From: Acinetobacter sp. UBA3106
GTDB taxonomy: Bacteria; Pseudomonadota; Gammaproteobacteria; Pseudomonadales; Moraxellaceae
Direction of reading: 5' to 3'
DNA length: 64,000 bases
Assembly: GCA_002365595.1 (NCBI GenBank)
Contig: DFAM01000017.1
Location: 137,982-201,981, forward strand
Below the pieces are notes generated by a model. That model had not been told where the DNA came from. It worked only from the letters and a program-made list of their open reading frames with translations, and ran no database searches. The translations under genes and the position numbers were made by a program. Of this stretch, positions 41,598-51,075 are shown in pieces (within the stretch, counting starts at the first letter, position 1; each line of letters opens with the position of its first letter).

Positions 41598-42944
41598 TTA
41601 GAATACGCCTTGAGCAAGCATGGCATCAGCCACTTTTACGAAGCCTGCAATGTTCGCACCGTCAACATAGTTCACAGTACCATCTTCTTTCGTACCGTAT
41701 TTCACGCAGTTGCGGTGAATTTCTTTCATGATTGCGTGTAAACGCTCATCCACTTCTTCGAAAGTCCAGCCTAAACGCAATGCGTTTTGAGACATTTCAA
41801 GACCAGAAGTTGCTACACCACCGGCATTCGATGCCTTACCTGGAGCATAAAGAATTTTCGCTTCAACGAATTTCTCTACAGCATCCAGTGTAGAAGGCAT
41901 GTTCGCACCTTCAGCCACACAGATTGCACCATTTGCAAGAAGTTTAGCTGCGTCATCTGCATCTAACTCGTTTTGAGTTGCACATGGAAGTGCGATATCA
42001 CACTTGATACCCCAAGGACGTTGACCTTCAAGATATTCAAAACCGTGTTTAGACGCGAATTCAGAAATACGGCCACGTTTCACGTTTTTAAGTTCCATCA
42101 CTTCTGCAAGAAGTTCGTCAGTGAAACCGTCTTTAACGAACACTGTACCTGCAGAGTCAGAAAGTGAAACCACTTTCGCGCCCAGGAACATTGCTTTTTC
42201 AGCAGCGTATTGTGCAACGTTACCAGAACCGGAAATCGTTACAACTTTATCTTTGAAGCTGTCGCCACGAGTTTTTAGCATTTCCTCAGCGAAATACACA
42301 GTACCGTAACCCGTTGCTTCAGGACGAGCCAATGAACCACCGAAAGTTAAACCTTTACCAGTGAATACACATGAAGTGTCATTGCTCAATTTTTTCATCA
42401 TGCCGGCCATGTAGCCTACTTCACGGCCACCTACACCGATATCGCCCGCAGGGATGTCTGTGTTTGAACCAAGGTGACGATAAAGCTCGATCATCAACGC
42501 TTGGCAGAAACGCATGATTTCGCCTTCAGACTTACCTTTAGGGTCGAAGTCTGAACCACCTTTACCACCGCCCATTGGCAATGTAGTCAAAGCATTTTTG
42601 AAAGTTTGTTCAAAGCCCAGGAATTTCAGAATTGAAAGGTTCACTGAAGGATGGAAACGCATCCCCCCTTTAAATGGACCAATCGCTGAGTTGTACTGTA
42701 CACGGAAAGCACGGTTAACTTGAGTTTGGCCTTTGTCATCTACCCATGAAACACGGAACTGAATCGCACGTTCAGGTTCTACCAGACGTTCAAGTAATCC
42801 ATGATCAGCATATTCTGGATTCTTTTCAATGAATGGCCAAAGGCTGGTCATCACTTCTTCTACAGCTTGTAGAAACTCTGGTTGATGTTGGTCACGTGAT
42901 TTAACGTAGTCTAGGAAGTCGTTAAGGCTGTTATATTTCAACAC
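41598..42944 (-). CDS. gdhA: NADP-specific glutamate dehydrogenase
   Basis: A 448-aa enzyme making glutamate from 2-oxoglutarate and ammonium. Hallmarks are GPFKGGMRFHPSVNLS, the catalytic LPMGGGKGGSDFDPKGK near residue 125, PAGDIGVGGREVGYM, and the Rossmann motif ISGSGNVAQYAAEK near residue 235. Length and the PATGYG segment fit the hexameric NADPH type of enteric bacteria. Upstream is a long AT-rich region shared with the divergent rnfB-like gene. Confidence 0.96.
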   Translation of the reverse strand: MLKYNSLNDFLDYVKSRDQHQPEFLQAVEEVMTSLWPFIEKNPEYADHGLLERLVEPERAIQFRVSWVDDKGQTQVNRAFRVQYNSAIGPFKGGMRFHPSVNLSILKFLGFEQTFKNALTTLPMGGGKGGSDFDPKGKSEGEIMRFCQALMIELYRHLGSNTDIPAGDIGVGGREVGYMAGMMKKLSNDTSCVFTGKGLTFGGSLARPEATGYGTVYFAEEMLKTRGDSFKDKVVTISGSGNVAQYAAEKAMFLGAKVVSLSDSAGTVFVKDGFTDELLAEVMELKNVKRGRISEFASKHGFEYLEGQRPWGIKCDIALPCATQNELDADDAAKLLANGAICVAEGANMPSTLDAVEKFVEAKILYAPGKASNAGGVATSGLEMSQNALRLGWTFEEVDERLHAIMKEIHRNCVKYGTKEDGTVNYVDGANIAGFVKVADAMLAQGVF

Positions 42945-43274
42945 TTAATCCTCAGCAGAAATGGATCAAAATCGGTCAATATTTCAATCAATGATATATT
43001 TTGGCGCAAAACATTAAATATCACTTGCACCTATTCAGCAATAGTTTTTTAAAAAAAACTTCAATTATCTTTAAAGAACATATATTTAAATTAATCATTC
43101 AGTCATTTTAGTTATATATTAAATAACTTTTAGCTATATTTTAATGTCATATTTTGCTCATATTTAATGCACTCTTGGTACCATTTTCGAGCACAGGAAT
43201 TCTATCTAAAAACATGCTAGTATTGCTCTCCAGCAAATTGTTCCATGCTGCTTGCCCAGCAATCCCGGTTATTC
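42945..43274. other. Divergent regulatory region between gdhA and rnfB-like gene
   Basis: About 330 very AT-rich bases. It must hold both promoters. I see no convincing operator palindrome, RNA gene or small frame here. Confidence 0.45.
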
Positions 43275-44069
43275 ATGAACACGCAAATTACCTTAATTCA
43301 AAAAATTGACGCCCTGCTGCCGCAAACCCAATGTGGACTTTGCGGCCATCGAGATGGATGTTTGCCCTATGCAAAATCCATTGCCGAAGGTGAGGAAGCC
43401 AATAAATGTGTACCAGGCGGACAGCCGGTTGCCGATGCTTTGGCTGCATTGCTGGATCGACCGCAACTGCAAGCAGAAGAAAGTGTCTGGCCAATTCAGA
43501 GTGATGGCCGGCCGCAGCGCATGAAAGCCATTATTCGTGAAGATGAATGTATTGGCTGTACCAAATGTATTAGTGCTTGTCCAGTCGATGCGATTATTGG
43601 CTCAGGCAAACTCATGCACAGCATTTTGACTGACCTGTGTACCGGTTGCGAACTGTGCATTCCCCCGTGTCCTGTTGACTGTATTGACCTTGTGGAAGAT
43701 CACCACAGCATCCCTTCAGAAGAGATGCGCATTGCTGAACAAACCGACCTGCGCAATCGCTATTACGCCCATATTCAACGGGAAGAAAAACGACGCATCA
43801 ACCGTAAGGGTCCGGTGGTCCGTGCCAATATTGATACTGCCTTATTTGCCCAATTTTCCGCGCAAAGTGATCAGGTTCCAGAGATTCAAGTTGTGGAAAA
43901 AACAGCTAAACCTGTCGTGAGCCACGATGCAGCAACTACTATTCAACTGGCAAAAATTCGTACGCAAATCAAAAAGTTAGAAAAACAGCTCAGTGTTCGG
44001 GAAGATCCGCAAAAACGTGCCGTGCTGGATGATTTGCAACAGCAGTTGACTGCTTTGGGAGCCTCATGA
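43275..44069 (+). CDS. RnfB/RsxB-like iron-sulfur protein without membrane anchor
   Basis: A 264-aa protein from ATG 43275. An N-terminal four-cysteine Fe-S module (QCGLCGHRDGC, then KCVPGGQPVADAL) resembles that of RnfB; two 4Fe-4S ferredoxin motifs follow (CIGCTKCISACP near residue 97 and CTGCELCIPPCP near residue 127). The C-terminal 60 residues form a charged helix. Usual RnfB has an N-terminal membrane helix, which is absent, and no other rnf genes are here. C-x2-C-x5-C replaces the more common C-x2-C-x4-C in the first cluster. It overlaps nth by ATGA and is therefore coupled to it; in E. coli nth ends the rnfABCDGE operon. Confidence 0.85.
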   Translation: MNTQITLIQKIDALLPQTQCGLCGHRDGCLPYAKSIAEGEEANKCVPGGQPVADALAALLDRPQLQAEESVWPIQSDGRPQRMKAIIREDECIGCTKCISACPVDAIIGSGKLMHSILTDLCTGCELCIPPCPVDCIDLVEDHHSIPSEEMRIAEQTDLRNRYYAHIQREEKRRINRKGPVVRANIDTALFAQFSAQSDQVPEIQVVEKTAKPVVSHDAATTIQLAKIRTQIKKLEKQLSVREDPQKRAVLDDLQQQLTALGAS

Positions 44070-44764
44070 TGGCGGTTAAAAACATGACCAAAAAGCAGAT
44101 TCAGATTTTTTTTGAACGCTTACGTGAGCAAAGACCTAGCCCTAAAACCGAACTGAATTACAGCAATCCTTTTGAGCTTTTGGTGGCCGTTACCCTTTCA
44201 GCTCAAGCCACTGATGTCAGCGTGAATAAAGCCACTGACAAGCTGTTTCCGGTGGCCAATACACCGGAAGCTATTTATGCTTTAGGCGTGGAAGGGTTAA
44301 AAGAATATATCAAGACCATCGGTTTATATAACGCCAAAGCCGAGAACGTGATTAAAGCCTGCAAAATACTGATAGAAAAACACAACAGTATAGTGCCTAA
44401 CAATCGGGCTGAGCTGGAAGCATTGCCGGGTGTTGGACGTAAAACTGCTAATGTGGTGCTGAATACCGCCTTCGGCCATCCCACTATGGCAGTCGATACG
44501 CATATCTTTCGTGTAGGTAATCGCACTGGTCTGGCTATTGGCAAAAATGTGCTGGAAGTTGAACATCGGCTGGTGAAAGTCATTCCAAAGGAATTTATAG
44601 TCGATGCCCATCATTGGCTGATCCTACACGGTCGTTATACCTGTATTGCCCGTAAGCCTAAATGTCACGAATGTGTGGTAGCAGATGTCTGCAACTGGCC
44701 AGACCGTTTTGAATTTGGTGCTGCACGTAGCATTGCAGTCAAAAACATTGAAGCTGAACTTTAA
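44066..44764 (+). CDS. nth: Endonuclease III (Nth)
   Basis: A 232-aa DNA glycosylase/AP lyase removing oxidised pyrimidines. The helix-hairpin-helix LPGVGRKTANVVLN contains the catalytic Lys; the catalytic Asp is in AVDTHIFRVGNR; the C-terminal iron-sulfur loop is C-x6-C-x2-C-x5-C. The first codons MMAVKNM leave three possible Met starts; the first overlaps the rnfB-like stop as ATGA, and the family start would correspond to the Met at codon 7 (MTKKQIQIFFERLRE). Confidence 0.95.
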   Translation: MMAVKNMTKKQIQIFFERLREQRPSPKTELNYSNPFELLVAVTLSAQATDVSVNKATDKLFPVANTPEAIYALGVEGLKEYIKTIGLYNAKAENVIKACKILIEKHNSIVPNNRAELEALPGVGRKTANVVLNTAFGHPTMAVDTHIFRVGNRTGLAIGKNVLEVEHRLVKVIPKEFIVDAHHWLILHGRYTCIARKPKCHECVVADVCNWPDRFEFGAARSIAVKNIEAEL

Positions 44765-44791
44765 GTTCAACTTTTTTGATGGATAAACAGT

Positions 44792-45022
44792 TTATTTATT
44801 TTTTTCTTGTTCAGCTTTTTCTTGCTCACGTTTTTGTTGTTCGTGTTGCGCCTGTAACTTCGGATGTAATTGACGCTGCAGTGTTTTAGCTGCACTTTCT
44901 GCGCGCTCTTGTTGGCGAATTTTGCTCAGCATTTTAAAACTCAAATAGAACAACGCCACCAAAATGACCAGAAACAACAACATTAAAAACAAAACACCCA
45001 TTTTCACAGTGGTCGTTCCCAT
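44792..45022 (-). CDS. Small membrane protein with charged coiled tail
   Basis: A 76-aa protein with one hydrophobic helix (about residues 9-31) and a Gln/Glu/Lys/Arg-rich cytoplasmic helix to the C-terminus. An alternative start is the Met at codon 8 (ATG at 45001); no SD decides. No known family recognised. It is convergent with nth and upstream of the adk terminator on the same strand as adk, so it has its own promoter or readthrough. Confidence 0.65.
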   Translation of the reverse strand: MGTTTVKMGVLFLMLLFLVILVALFYLSFKMLSKIRQQERAESAAKTLQRQLHPKLQAQHEQQKREQEKAEQEKNK

Positions 45023-45035
45023 CAGTAAGATAAAT

Positions 45036-45068
45036 AAAAAGAGCCCTAATATGACTTAGGACTCTTTT
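45036..45068 (-). terminator. Terminator of adk
   Basis: AAAAGAG(C)CCTAA and TTAGG(A)CTCTTTT pair with one mismatch; on the minus strand the T run continues. It follows the adk stop by about 34 bases and precedes the small membrane protein gene. Confidence 0.82.
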
Positions 45069-45101
45069 AATGTCAAAACATTCACTGCGAAGGCAGATGA
45101 A

Positions 45102-45761
45102 TTATTTTGATTGATCTAGAATGGCGAACAAATCAGTTTGAACTTCTTCAATTGGACGAAGACCATTCAACTTGTCATAAGTCGGTGCATTTTCACCTGA
45201 TGCTGCACGGCCTTGGTAGAAACCTACCAATTGCTCAGTTTCAGTGTGGTATGAACCTAAACGTTTACGAATAGTTTCTTCCTGGTCATCAGGACGTTGA
45301 ACCAGCTCTTCACCCGTTTCATCATCTTTACCTTCCACTTTAGGCGGATTGTAAACCACGTGATAAACACGGCCAGAAGCCGGGTGCTGACGGCGACCAG
45401 AAAGACGTTTCACAATTTCTTCGTCTGGAACATCAATTTCAATCACGTGATCAATGCTGATGCCTTCATTTTCCAAAGCTTCTGCTTGCGGAATCGTGCG
45501 AGGGAAACCATCAAAGATGCAACCGTTTACACAATCAGGCTGAGCAATACGTTCTTTCACAAGACCGATGATAAGCTCGTCTGATACCAGACCGCCGCTT
45601 TCCATCACGCTTTTAGCTTTAAGACCTAATTCAGTACCTTCACGAATTGCAGCACGGAGCATATCACCGGTTGAAATTTGTGGGACATTGTAGCGCTTAC
45701 AGATCAACTGAGCTTGTGTACCTTTACCTGCTCCAGGTGGTCCGAGTAATATAATGCGCAT
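45102..45761 (-). CDS. adk: Adenylate kinase
   Basis: A 219-aa long-form adenylate kinase (ATP + AMP to 2 ADP). P-loop GPPGAGKGTQA at residues 7-17, AMP site STGDMLRAAI, FDGFPRT near residue 85 and the LID domain with RRQHPASGRVYHVVYNPPKV. The LID lacks the four zinc cysteines, as is usual in Gram-negative forms. A terminator follows. Confidence 0.97.
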   Translation of the reverse strand: MRIILLGPPGAGKGTQAQLICKRYNVPQISTGDMLRAAIREGTELGLKAKSVMESGGLVSDELIIGLVKERIAQPDCVNGCIFDGFPRTIPQAEALENEGISIDHVIEIDVPDEEIVKRLSGRRQHPASGRVYHVVYNPPKVEGKDDETGEELVQRPDDQEETIRKRLGSYHTETEQLVGFYQGRAASGENAPTYDKLNGLRPIEEVQTDLFAILDQSK

Positions 45762-45843
45762 AAAAAAACATCCTCATTTAACAAATATATGTGATGCGTT
45801 TGCATGACAAATCTAGCTATTTGTCATGTAGTCCAGCATCTAA

Positions 45844-47160
45844 TTATAAGAAAGCCACAAACAAATGTATTGTACCCGCTATAAATCCGGTTACGCCACC
45901 CAAGACAATCAGAATCCATTCATCTTCCTGAAAGGCAGGACGCAATAAATTCTGAAACTCTCTTGGCGTCAACTCGCGAATACGGTCTCTAAACATTTGA
46001 TAGATTTTCTGTGCACGGCTCGCATTAAAGGCCGGGTCGCATACAGGCACCATCGTAATTTCAATCGAGCGATCGATCAAGTCCGTCTTGAGTTTTGCAT
46101 ACTCTTTTGGACCTAAAGACAGCTGCAAAGAGGTCCGAACAACCGGGGTTTCCATAATTTCATTAATATGGCGTTTAACGATACGGCGAGTTTTATCTTT
46201 CTTCCCGCCATACATCATTTCAGTCATGATGGATTTTAACGTAATTAGGTCTTCTGTGACCACTCGCGCAAAAACATCGGAGACTTCATCCTGGCGTTTC
46301 ATAAACGCACCCTGAATATTATAGGTGCCAATACGCGGAATCACCGGTTTCAGCCATGGAAACTTGCGACTGTCCGTGCGTGCAAAAAACTGTGGATAGC
46401 GTATATAGTGCGGTTCAAGCGGATTGAATACCATCCAGATCGCAATCCAGTTGGTCAAAAAACCCCAAACCGCTGCCCAAAAAGGAACTGTCCAGTGCCA
46501 AGGCACCACAAACCAGACAATCATCTGGAATATACCAAAGAACATCCCGATTAAAGCACTAATATGCCAAATAAAGTTGATTTCTTTTTGACCTACCTTA
46601 AGAAACATATTGACCATTAAACGGCGATCACCTTCCATCTGGCGAACCACCATTTCACGCATATCCACAAGTGACTCGACGTTCATGGTCAGCTCAGTCA
46701 CTAATTCTCTTAAAATACCCGGCAGCTGTTTATGTGCTTGAGAATAAATACGGCGTTTAATGGAATAAGGCAAGTTTTCCCAAAGCACCGCATTACGGTC
46801 AATCATCATTTCATCAATCAGGTGTTCAAGTTCAAAACCGACCTGCTCACCAATGACCCGTGCCATATCTTCTGGATCCATGGCATCTAGAAATTCACGC
46901 AATGAACCCAATTTTGACAAGGTATTATCTGTAATAATTCCAGAAATGCGACCGGCTTTACGTGGCACAATCCCCTGCCAACCGACAGGGAGAGGTCCTA
47001 AATGAAATCCCCAGAACGTCAAGGGATAAAAGACCATTTTCAGCGCCATCCACACATGCGCCCAAGTTACAAAAGCTGTCACAGGAATGATGCTAAGTAC
47101 TGCCCAGAAATCAGGGCGATTCAAGAAGGTTTGCCACAATTCGTTGACGTACTCAAACAT
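45844..47160 (-). CDS. DUF445 family membrane protein
   Basis: A 438-aa inner-membrane protein. Hydrophobic segments lie at the N-terminus (about residues 15-45), in the middle (about 200-250, with a Trp-rich FLTNWIAIWMVFNPLEPHYIRYP) and at the very C-terminus. Two charged cytoplasmic or periplasmic regions lie between. The NWIAI-x-x-VFxP segment is the DUF445 signature. Function is unknown. It stands alone, 82 bases upstream of adk. Confidence 0.82.
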   Translation of the reverse strand: MFEYVNELWQTFLNRPDFWAVLSIIPVTAFVTWAHVWMALKMVFYPLTFWGFHLGPLPVGWQGIVPRKAGRISGIITDNTLSKLGSLREFLDAMDPEDMARVIGEQVGFELEHLIDEMMIDRNAVLWENLPYSIKRRIYSQAHKQLPGILRELVTELTMNVESLVDMREMVVRQMEGDRRLMVNMFLKVGQKEINFIWHISALIGMFFGIFQMIVWFVVPWHWTVPFWAAVWGFLTNWIAIWMVFNPLEPHYIRYPQFFARTDSRKFPWLKPVIPRIGTYNIQGAFMKRQDEVSDVFARVVTEDLITLKSIMTEMMYGGKKDKTRRIVKRHINEIMETPVVRTSLQLSLGPKEYAKLKTDLIDRSIEITMVPVCDPAFNASRAQKIYQMFRDRIRELTPREFQNLLRPAFQEDEWILIVLGGVTGFIAGTIHLFVAFL

Positions 47161-47224
47161 GCACGATATCCATATTTAATTTTTTAATCACAAAATACTT
47201 AATTATAAAAGCTCACTATTTTCA

Positions 47225-47752
47225 CTATAAACCGACACTTAGAGTATAGGAAAATTGTAGCATGGGCTCTGTTTCTGCAACCACATTGCCATTCTGATCT
47301 TCCATTTTTTCACCAGCGCCAATCCCAATACTAAAACTGCTAATCCGCTCTTTACTCAGCAAGACATAAGCTAAATCTATACCTGCACCCAGTCTTGCTT
47401 CATATTCATTATCAATTTTTTTACTTTCCAGATGCCCTGCATAAACACCCACATAGTAACCATTTTTATCTTTTCCGGTGAGATAGTAAGGATAACGAAA
47501 CCCGACCTGACCACCGGCATTATAGTCATCATTATAAAATACGCCTGCTTTAGCATAAGCGATGCCATAAGGATTCACCCATTCTGCATTCAAATGCAGA
47601 AGTTTTTTGGTAAATCCAGCGCCCACATTCCATGGTTGAGCACTGTCTGATGTCAATTTCGCTTCAGGTGAATATGGATTGTCTTGTGCATGCGCAATGT
47701 TTGCCAGCGCAAAAAAAGCCAGCAAAGGATATAATTTTGTGATTATTTTCAT
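47225..47752 (-). CDS. Exported, probably beta-barrel-like hypothetical protein
   Basis: A 175-aa protein with a signal peptide (residues 1-22, ending AHA-Q). The mature chain alternates hydrophobic and polar residues with many Tyr/Gly (YAKAGVFYN, GGQVGFRYPYYL, GYYVGVYAGHLES) and ends in a strand LQFSYTLSVGL, which suggests an outer-membrane barrel, although the final residue is Leu rather than Phe. I do not recognise a named family. Own promoter; divergent from the PBP2 gene. Confidence 0.65.
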   Translation of the reverse strand: MKIITKLYPLLAFFALANIAHAQDNPYSPEAKLTSDSAQPWNVGAGFTKKLLHLNAEWVNPYGIAYAKAGVFYNDDYNAGGQVGFRYPYYLTGKDKNGYYVGVYAGHLESKKIDNEYEARLGAGIDLAYVLLSKERISSFSIGIGAGEKMEDQNGNVVAETEPMLQFSYTLSVGL

Positions 47753-47979
47753 CGTTGTCCCTAAATTTTATTTTTTGAAACAGTCCTTTTTTTGAATTTT
47801 GACTTTAGCAGAATTATCAGAACTCTTATATACTTCACTTTACAATTTTAATGTCTGTAAAGTCAAAGTTTAAGCTAAACCAGTCCCACAGTTCACCAGA
47901 ACAAATATCAAAAAATGCTGACTTGCGTTAGAATGTGCCACCAGATTTTTTCACTCCCCTGCATGTAAGTCGATCGCGT

Positions 47980-49989
47980 ATGAAGCAGCACTTTCCTTTA
48001 AAAAACGTTCAACAAGAAAAGCGCATTTATCGCAATCGGGTGTTTATCTCCATCGGGATCGTGGCATTCTTTCTGTTGCTGCTTATTGTGCGTTATGCCT
48101 ATTTGCAAATTGCGCATTTTAATGAGTTTTCAACTGCCTCAGACCAGAACCGTATCCGGCTGCAACCTTTGGCACCGGCACGCGGCTATATCTATGACCG
48201 TAACGGTATTTTGCTGGCAGATAACTATCCCGTCTTTTCCGCAACCATGTCTCGAGCTGATGTGCAGGACATTGAAGATACTGTAAAGCGTTTAACCCCC
48301 ATTCTAAGCCTGACCCAAGAAGACATCGACCGTTTTAGCAGTCGTATTAAAACCTCTAAAAAAACCGAACGCGTATCACTGAAATTAAATTTAAACGAAA
48401 CCGATATTGCCAGATTTAGCGAAGTCAAATTTCAGTTCCCCGGGGTCAATATTGAAACCCAAATGACCCGCTATTATCCGCATGGTGACCTGTTTGCCCA
48501 TGTGATTGGTTATGTGGGACGTATTAACGACAAAGAATTAAAATCGATTGATAAAGATTTATATGCCGGCACCAACCTGATTGGTAAAATCGGGGTGGAG
48601 AAATCTTATGAAGATCTGCTGCATGGAATGCCCGGCAATGAATCTGTAGAAGCCGACGCTCACGGTAATGTATTACGTAATTTAGGTCGTAAAGAACCGG
48701 TACGTGGTAATGACTTATACCTGTCAATTGACTACGGCTTACAGGTTACAGCGACTGAGCAACTGGCGGGCCGTCGTGGTGCCATTGTGGCGATGAACCC
48801 GAAAACAGGGGAAATTCTGGCCCTGGTTTCTAGCCCAAGTTTTAATCCGAATTTATTTGTGACCGGGATTAGCAGTACTGATTATAGTGCCCTTCGGGAC
48901 AATCTGGACCAGCCGCTTTATAACCGTGCCGTGCAAGGTGCTTATCCTCCGGGTTCAACCATTAAACCCATGTTTGGTTTAGGCGGAATTCATTATGGTT
49001 ATGTCGATTGGGCTACGGCCATCTCTGACCCCGGTTATTTCACCTTGCCCGGTGATAGCCACCGCTTCCGTGACCATAAAAAATCCGGTCATGGTGCGGT
49101 AAATCTGCATAAAGCCCAGGTGGTATCTTGTGATACTTATTTCTATATCCTGTCTTATCGCATGGGTATCGAAAAAATGAATGCCTGGATGCGCCAGTTT
49201 GGTTTTAGTGAAAAAACGGGCGTGGATTTACCGAGCGAAAGTACAGGCTTGTATCCAAACCCAGACTGGAAAATGCGTACCCGTAAAAGCAAATGGCTGA
49301 AAGGTGAAACCATTTCGGTGAGTATTGGACAAGGTGCTTTTACTGCCACCCCTTTACAACTGGCGATGGCGACTGCGATTACCGCAAATCAAGGTTCGCA
49401 TATTACCCCGCACGTATTGCGTGAAAGTCACGGTGCCAAACCGTTTCAAATGCATAATGCACCGGATGGCAAAATTCAGTTTAATGGCAAACCCGAAGAC
49501 TGGATTAAAATGCGTGATGCTATGGTGGATGTAATTCAAAGCGGTACCGGTCGCGGTATTCGTACCCCCATGTATCAAATCGCAGGAAAAACCGGTACAG
49601 CACAGGTTAAAAGTATTGCCCAGGGTAAAAAGTATAACGAGGCCTTATTAACCGAGCGTCAACTTGACCATGGTTTATTTGTCGGTTTCGCCCCGGCTGA
49701 ACATCCGGAAATTGCCATTGCGGTTGTTTGGGAAAATGGTAAACACGGTGGTTCAGCTGCACAATTGGCTAAACCTATTTTTGATTATTGGTTATTGACC
49801 CGTAAAAAGAATCCGATCCGCCCGGCAGCTCATCAAATGAGTGGCGGTTTAATGACTGCGGGGATTAAACCGGGTGAATTGCCAAGTGGTAGCGGTAGCA
49901 ATATTCAGGCGGATACCACCACGGCAGCGACACTGCAAACTACCCAAGCAGCATCCAGTGCACAACCCGCAGAAGTTGAAGGTGAATGA
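47980..49989 (+). CDS. mrdA: Penicillin-binding protein 2 (elongation transpeptidase)
   Basis: A 669-aa class B PBP; ATG at 47980 (MKQHFPLKN) chosen over an upstream in-frame start because the short cytoplasmic tail and membrane anchor (about residues 25-45) then begin normally. The pedestal domain includes PARGYIYDRNG. Transpeptidase motifs are the active-site GSTIKPMFG near residue 330, SCD, and AGKTGTAQV. It crosslinks lateral-wall peptidoglycan with RodA. The C-terminal 40 residues are a Thr/Ala/Ser/Gln-rich tail. rodA is not adjacent. rsmD follows by 3 bases. Confidence 0.96.
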   Translation: MKQHFPLKNVQQEKRIYRNRVFISIGIVAFFLLLLIVRYAYLQIAHFNEFSTASDQNRIRLQPLAPARGYIYDRNGILLADNYPVFSATMSRADVQDIEDTVKRLTPILSLTQEDIDRFSSRIKTSKKTERVSLKLNLNETDIARFSEVKFQFPGVNIETQMTRYYPHGDLFAHVIGYVGRINDKELKSIDKDLYAGTNLIGKIGVEKSYEDLLHGMPGNESVEADAHGNVLRNLGRKEPVRGNDLYLSIDYGLQVTATEQLAGRRGAIVAMNPKTGEILALVSSPSFNPNLFVTGISSTDYSALRDNLDQPLYNRAVQGAYPPGSTIKPMFGLGGIHYGYVDWATAISDPGYFTLPGDSHRFRDHKKSGHGAVNLHKAQVVSCDTYFYILSYRMGIEKMNAWMRQFGFSEKTGVDLPSESTGLYPNPDWKMRTRKSKWLKGETISVSIGQGAFTATPLQLAMATAITANQGSHITPHVLRESHGAKPFQMHNAPDGKIQFNGKPEDWIKMRDAMVDVIQSGTGRGIRTPMYQIAGKTGTAQVKSIAQGKKYNEALLTERQLDHGLFVGFAPAEHPEIAIAVVWENGKHGGSAAQLAKPIFDYWLLTRKKNPIRPAAHQMSGGLMTAGIKPGELPSGSGSNIQADTTTAATLQTTQAASSAQPAEVEGE

Positions 49990-49992
49990 TCT

Positions 49993-50550
49993 ATGAAAAA
50001 TCAACTCCGTATTATTGGCGGTGAATGGAAACGCCGTCAGCTTCCTTTTGCCAGTATTGAAGGCTTGCGTCCTACACCCGACCGTGTCCGTGAAACTTTA
50101 TTTAACTGGCTGATGTGGGATATTCAAAATGCACAGGTTCTCGATATCTGCGCCGGCTCAGGGGCCTTAAGTTTTGAAGCTTTATCACGTGGTGCAGCGC
50201 AGGTGGTGATGATTGAACCGAATCGTGCACAAGCTGCTTTTTTAACGGATAATTTGCAGTTGCTGAAAGTGACCAGTCAACACGCCAAATTAAAAGTAGC
50301 CACAGCACAGCAGACTTTACCCAGCCTGAAACAATCCTTTGATCTGGTGTTTCTAGATCCACCTTATAGTTTAGATTTGTGGGAAGAACTGGCTCAGCTT
50401 GCCGACCCGCTCATTAAAGATCAGGCATTTATTTATGTGGAAGCTGATCGTGAATTAACTCAGCTTAAACTTCCTGCTTCCTGGCAGCAGGTTAAACAAA
50501 GCAAGGCAGGCACCGTCCGTGCAGGGTTGTATCAAAAGAACGCACCCTAA
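49993..50550 (+). CDS. rsmD: 16S rRNA (guanine-966 N2)-methyltransferase RsmD
   Basis: A 185-aa Rossmann methyltransferase. It starts RIIGGEWKRRQLPF, then GLRPTPDRVRETLFNWL, the SAM motif LDICAGSGALSFEALSRGA and the catalytic DPPY near residue 122. It modifies G966 of 16S rRNA. Its start lies 3 bases after the PBP2 stop, so the two are cotranscribed. Confidence 0.95.
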   Translation: MKNQLRIIGGEWKRRQLPFASIEGLRPTPDRVRETLFNWLMWDIQNAQVLDICAGSGALSFEALSRGAAQVVMIEPNRAQAAFLTDNLQLLKVTSQHAKLKVATAQQTLPSLKQSFDLVFLDPPYSLDLWEELAQLADPLIKDQAFIYVEADRELTQLKLPASWQQVKQSKAGTVRAGLYQKNAP

Positions 50551-50558
50551 TCTACAAT

Positions 50559-50589
50559 AAAAAAGGATTCCTGAATGGAATCCTTTTTT
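50559..50589. terminator. Bidirectional terminator between rsmD and small lipoprotein gene
   Basis: AAAGGATTCC and GGAATCCTTT pair around a short loop with A and T runs on both flanks, between convergent genes. Confidence 0.85.
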
Positions 50590-50631
50590 GTCAAATGTAG
50601 TCTGCCTGTTTAAGCTCAGGCTATAAAGCTG

Positions 50632-50829
50632 TTAGCGGTTATAATGTCTATCCCGATCGGTTCTGTCATGATTCCAGTCCGGACGGTCTCTATTGTCCCA
50701 GTCTCGGTCACCATGGTGTCGATCATAGTGTCCATTGCCATCTCGATGACCATAATCGTCATCATAAGGATCAAGGACACAGCCGGTTAATGACACTGCC
50801 AATACAGAAAGTAAGATCACTTTTTTCAT
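50632..50829 (-). CDS. Small lipoprotein with Asp/Arg/His-rich tail (65 aa)
   Basis: The ATG at 50829 (second of two consecutive Met codons) has GAGG six bases upstream and starts a signal peptide MKKVILLSVLAVSLTGC with lipobox LTGC. A longer frame to 50925 lacks SD support. The mature 49 residues are almost entirely Asp, Arg, His, Tyr, Asn and Gly, with repeated DR/HD/DW dipeptides; such a composition could bind divalent metals or be disordered. Lipoproteins of this kind are often left unannotated. No family recognised. Confidence 0.75.
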   Translation of the reverse strand: MKKVILLSVLAVSLTGCVLDPYDDDYGHRDGNGHYDRHHGDRDWDNRDRPDWNHDRTDRDRHYNR

Positions 50830-51075
50830 CATATTCCTCACCTTTTTACTGCATACATCTAGTATTAAATGATTTAATGAAGAGCGATGGGATTCCGTGT
50901 TGAATTCTTGTAGTGATTTATTCATTTTTTATGCATGAGCTAAATTGCCTCACTAAATGTTGAAGTGGGTTTTATACAAAGTTCTCCTTTTATTTGCAGA
51001 AATATTGCTAACTATAAGCTTGGCTTTTTGACGTATCTTTTGAATACTACTGACTTTTCATCTGTACCTATCGCT

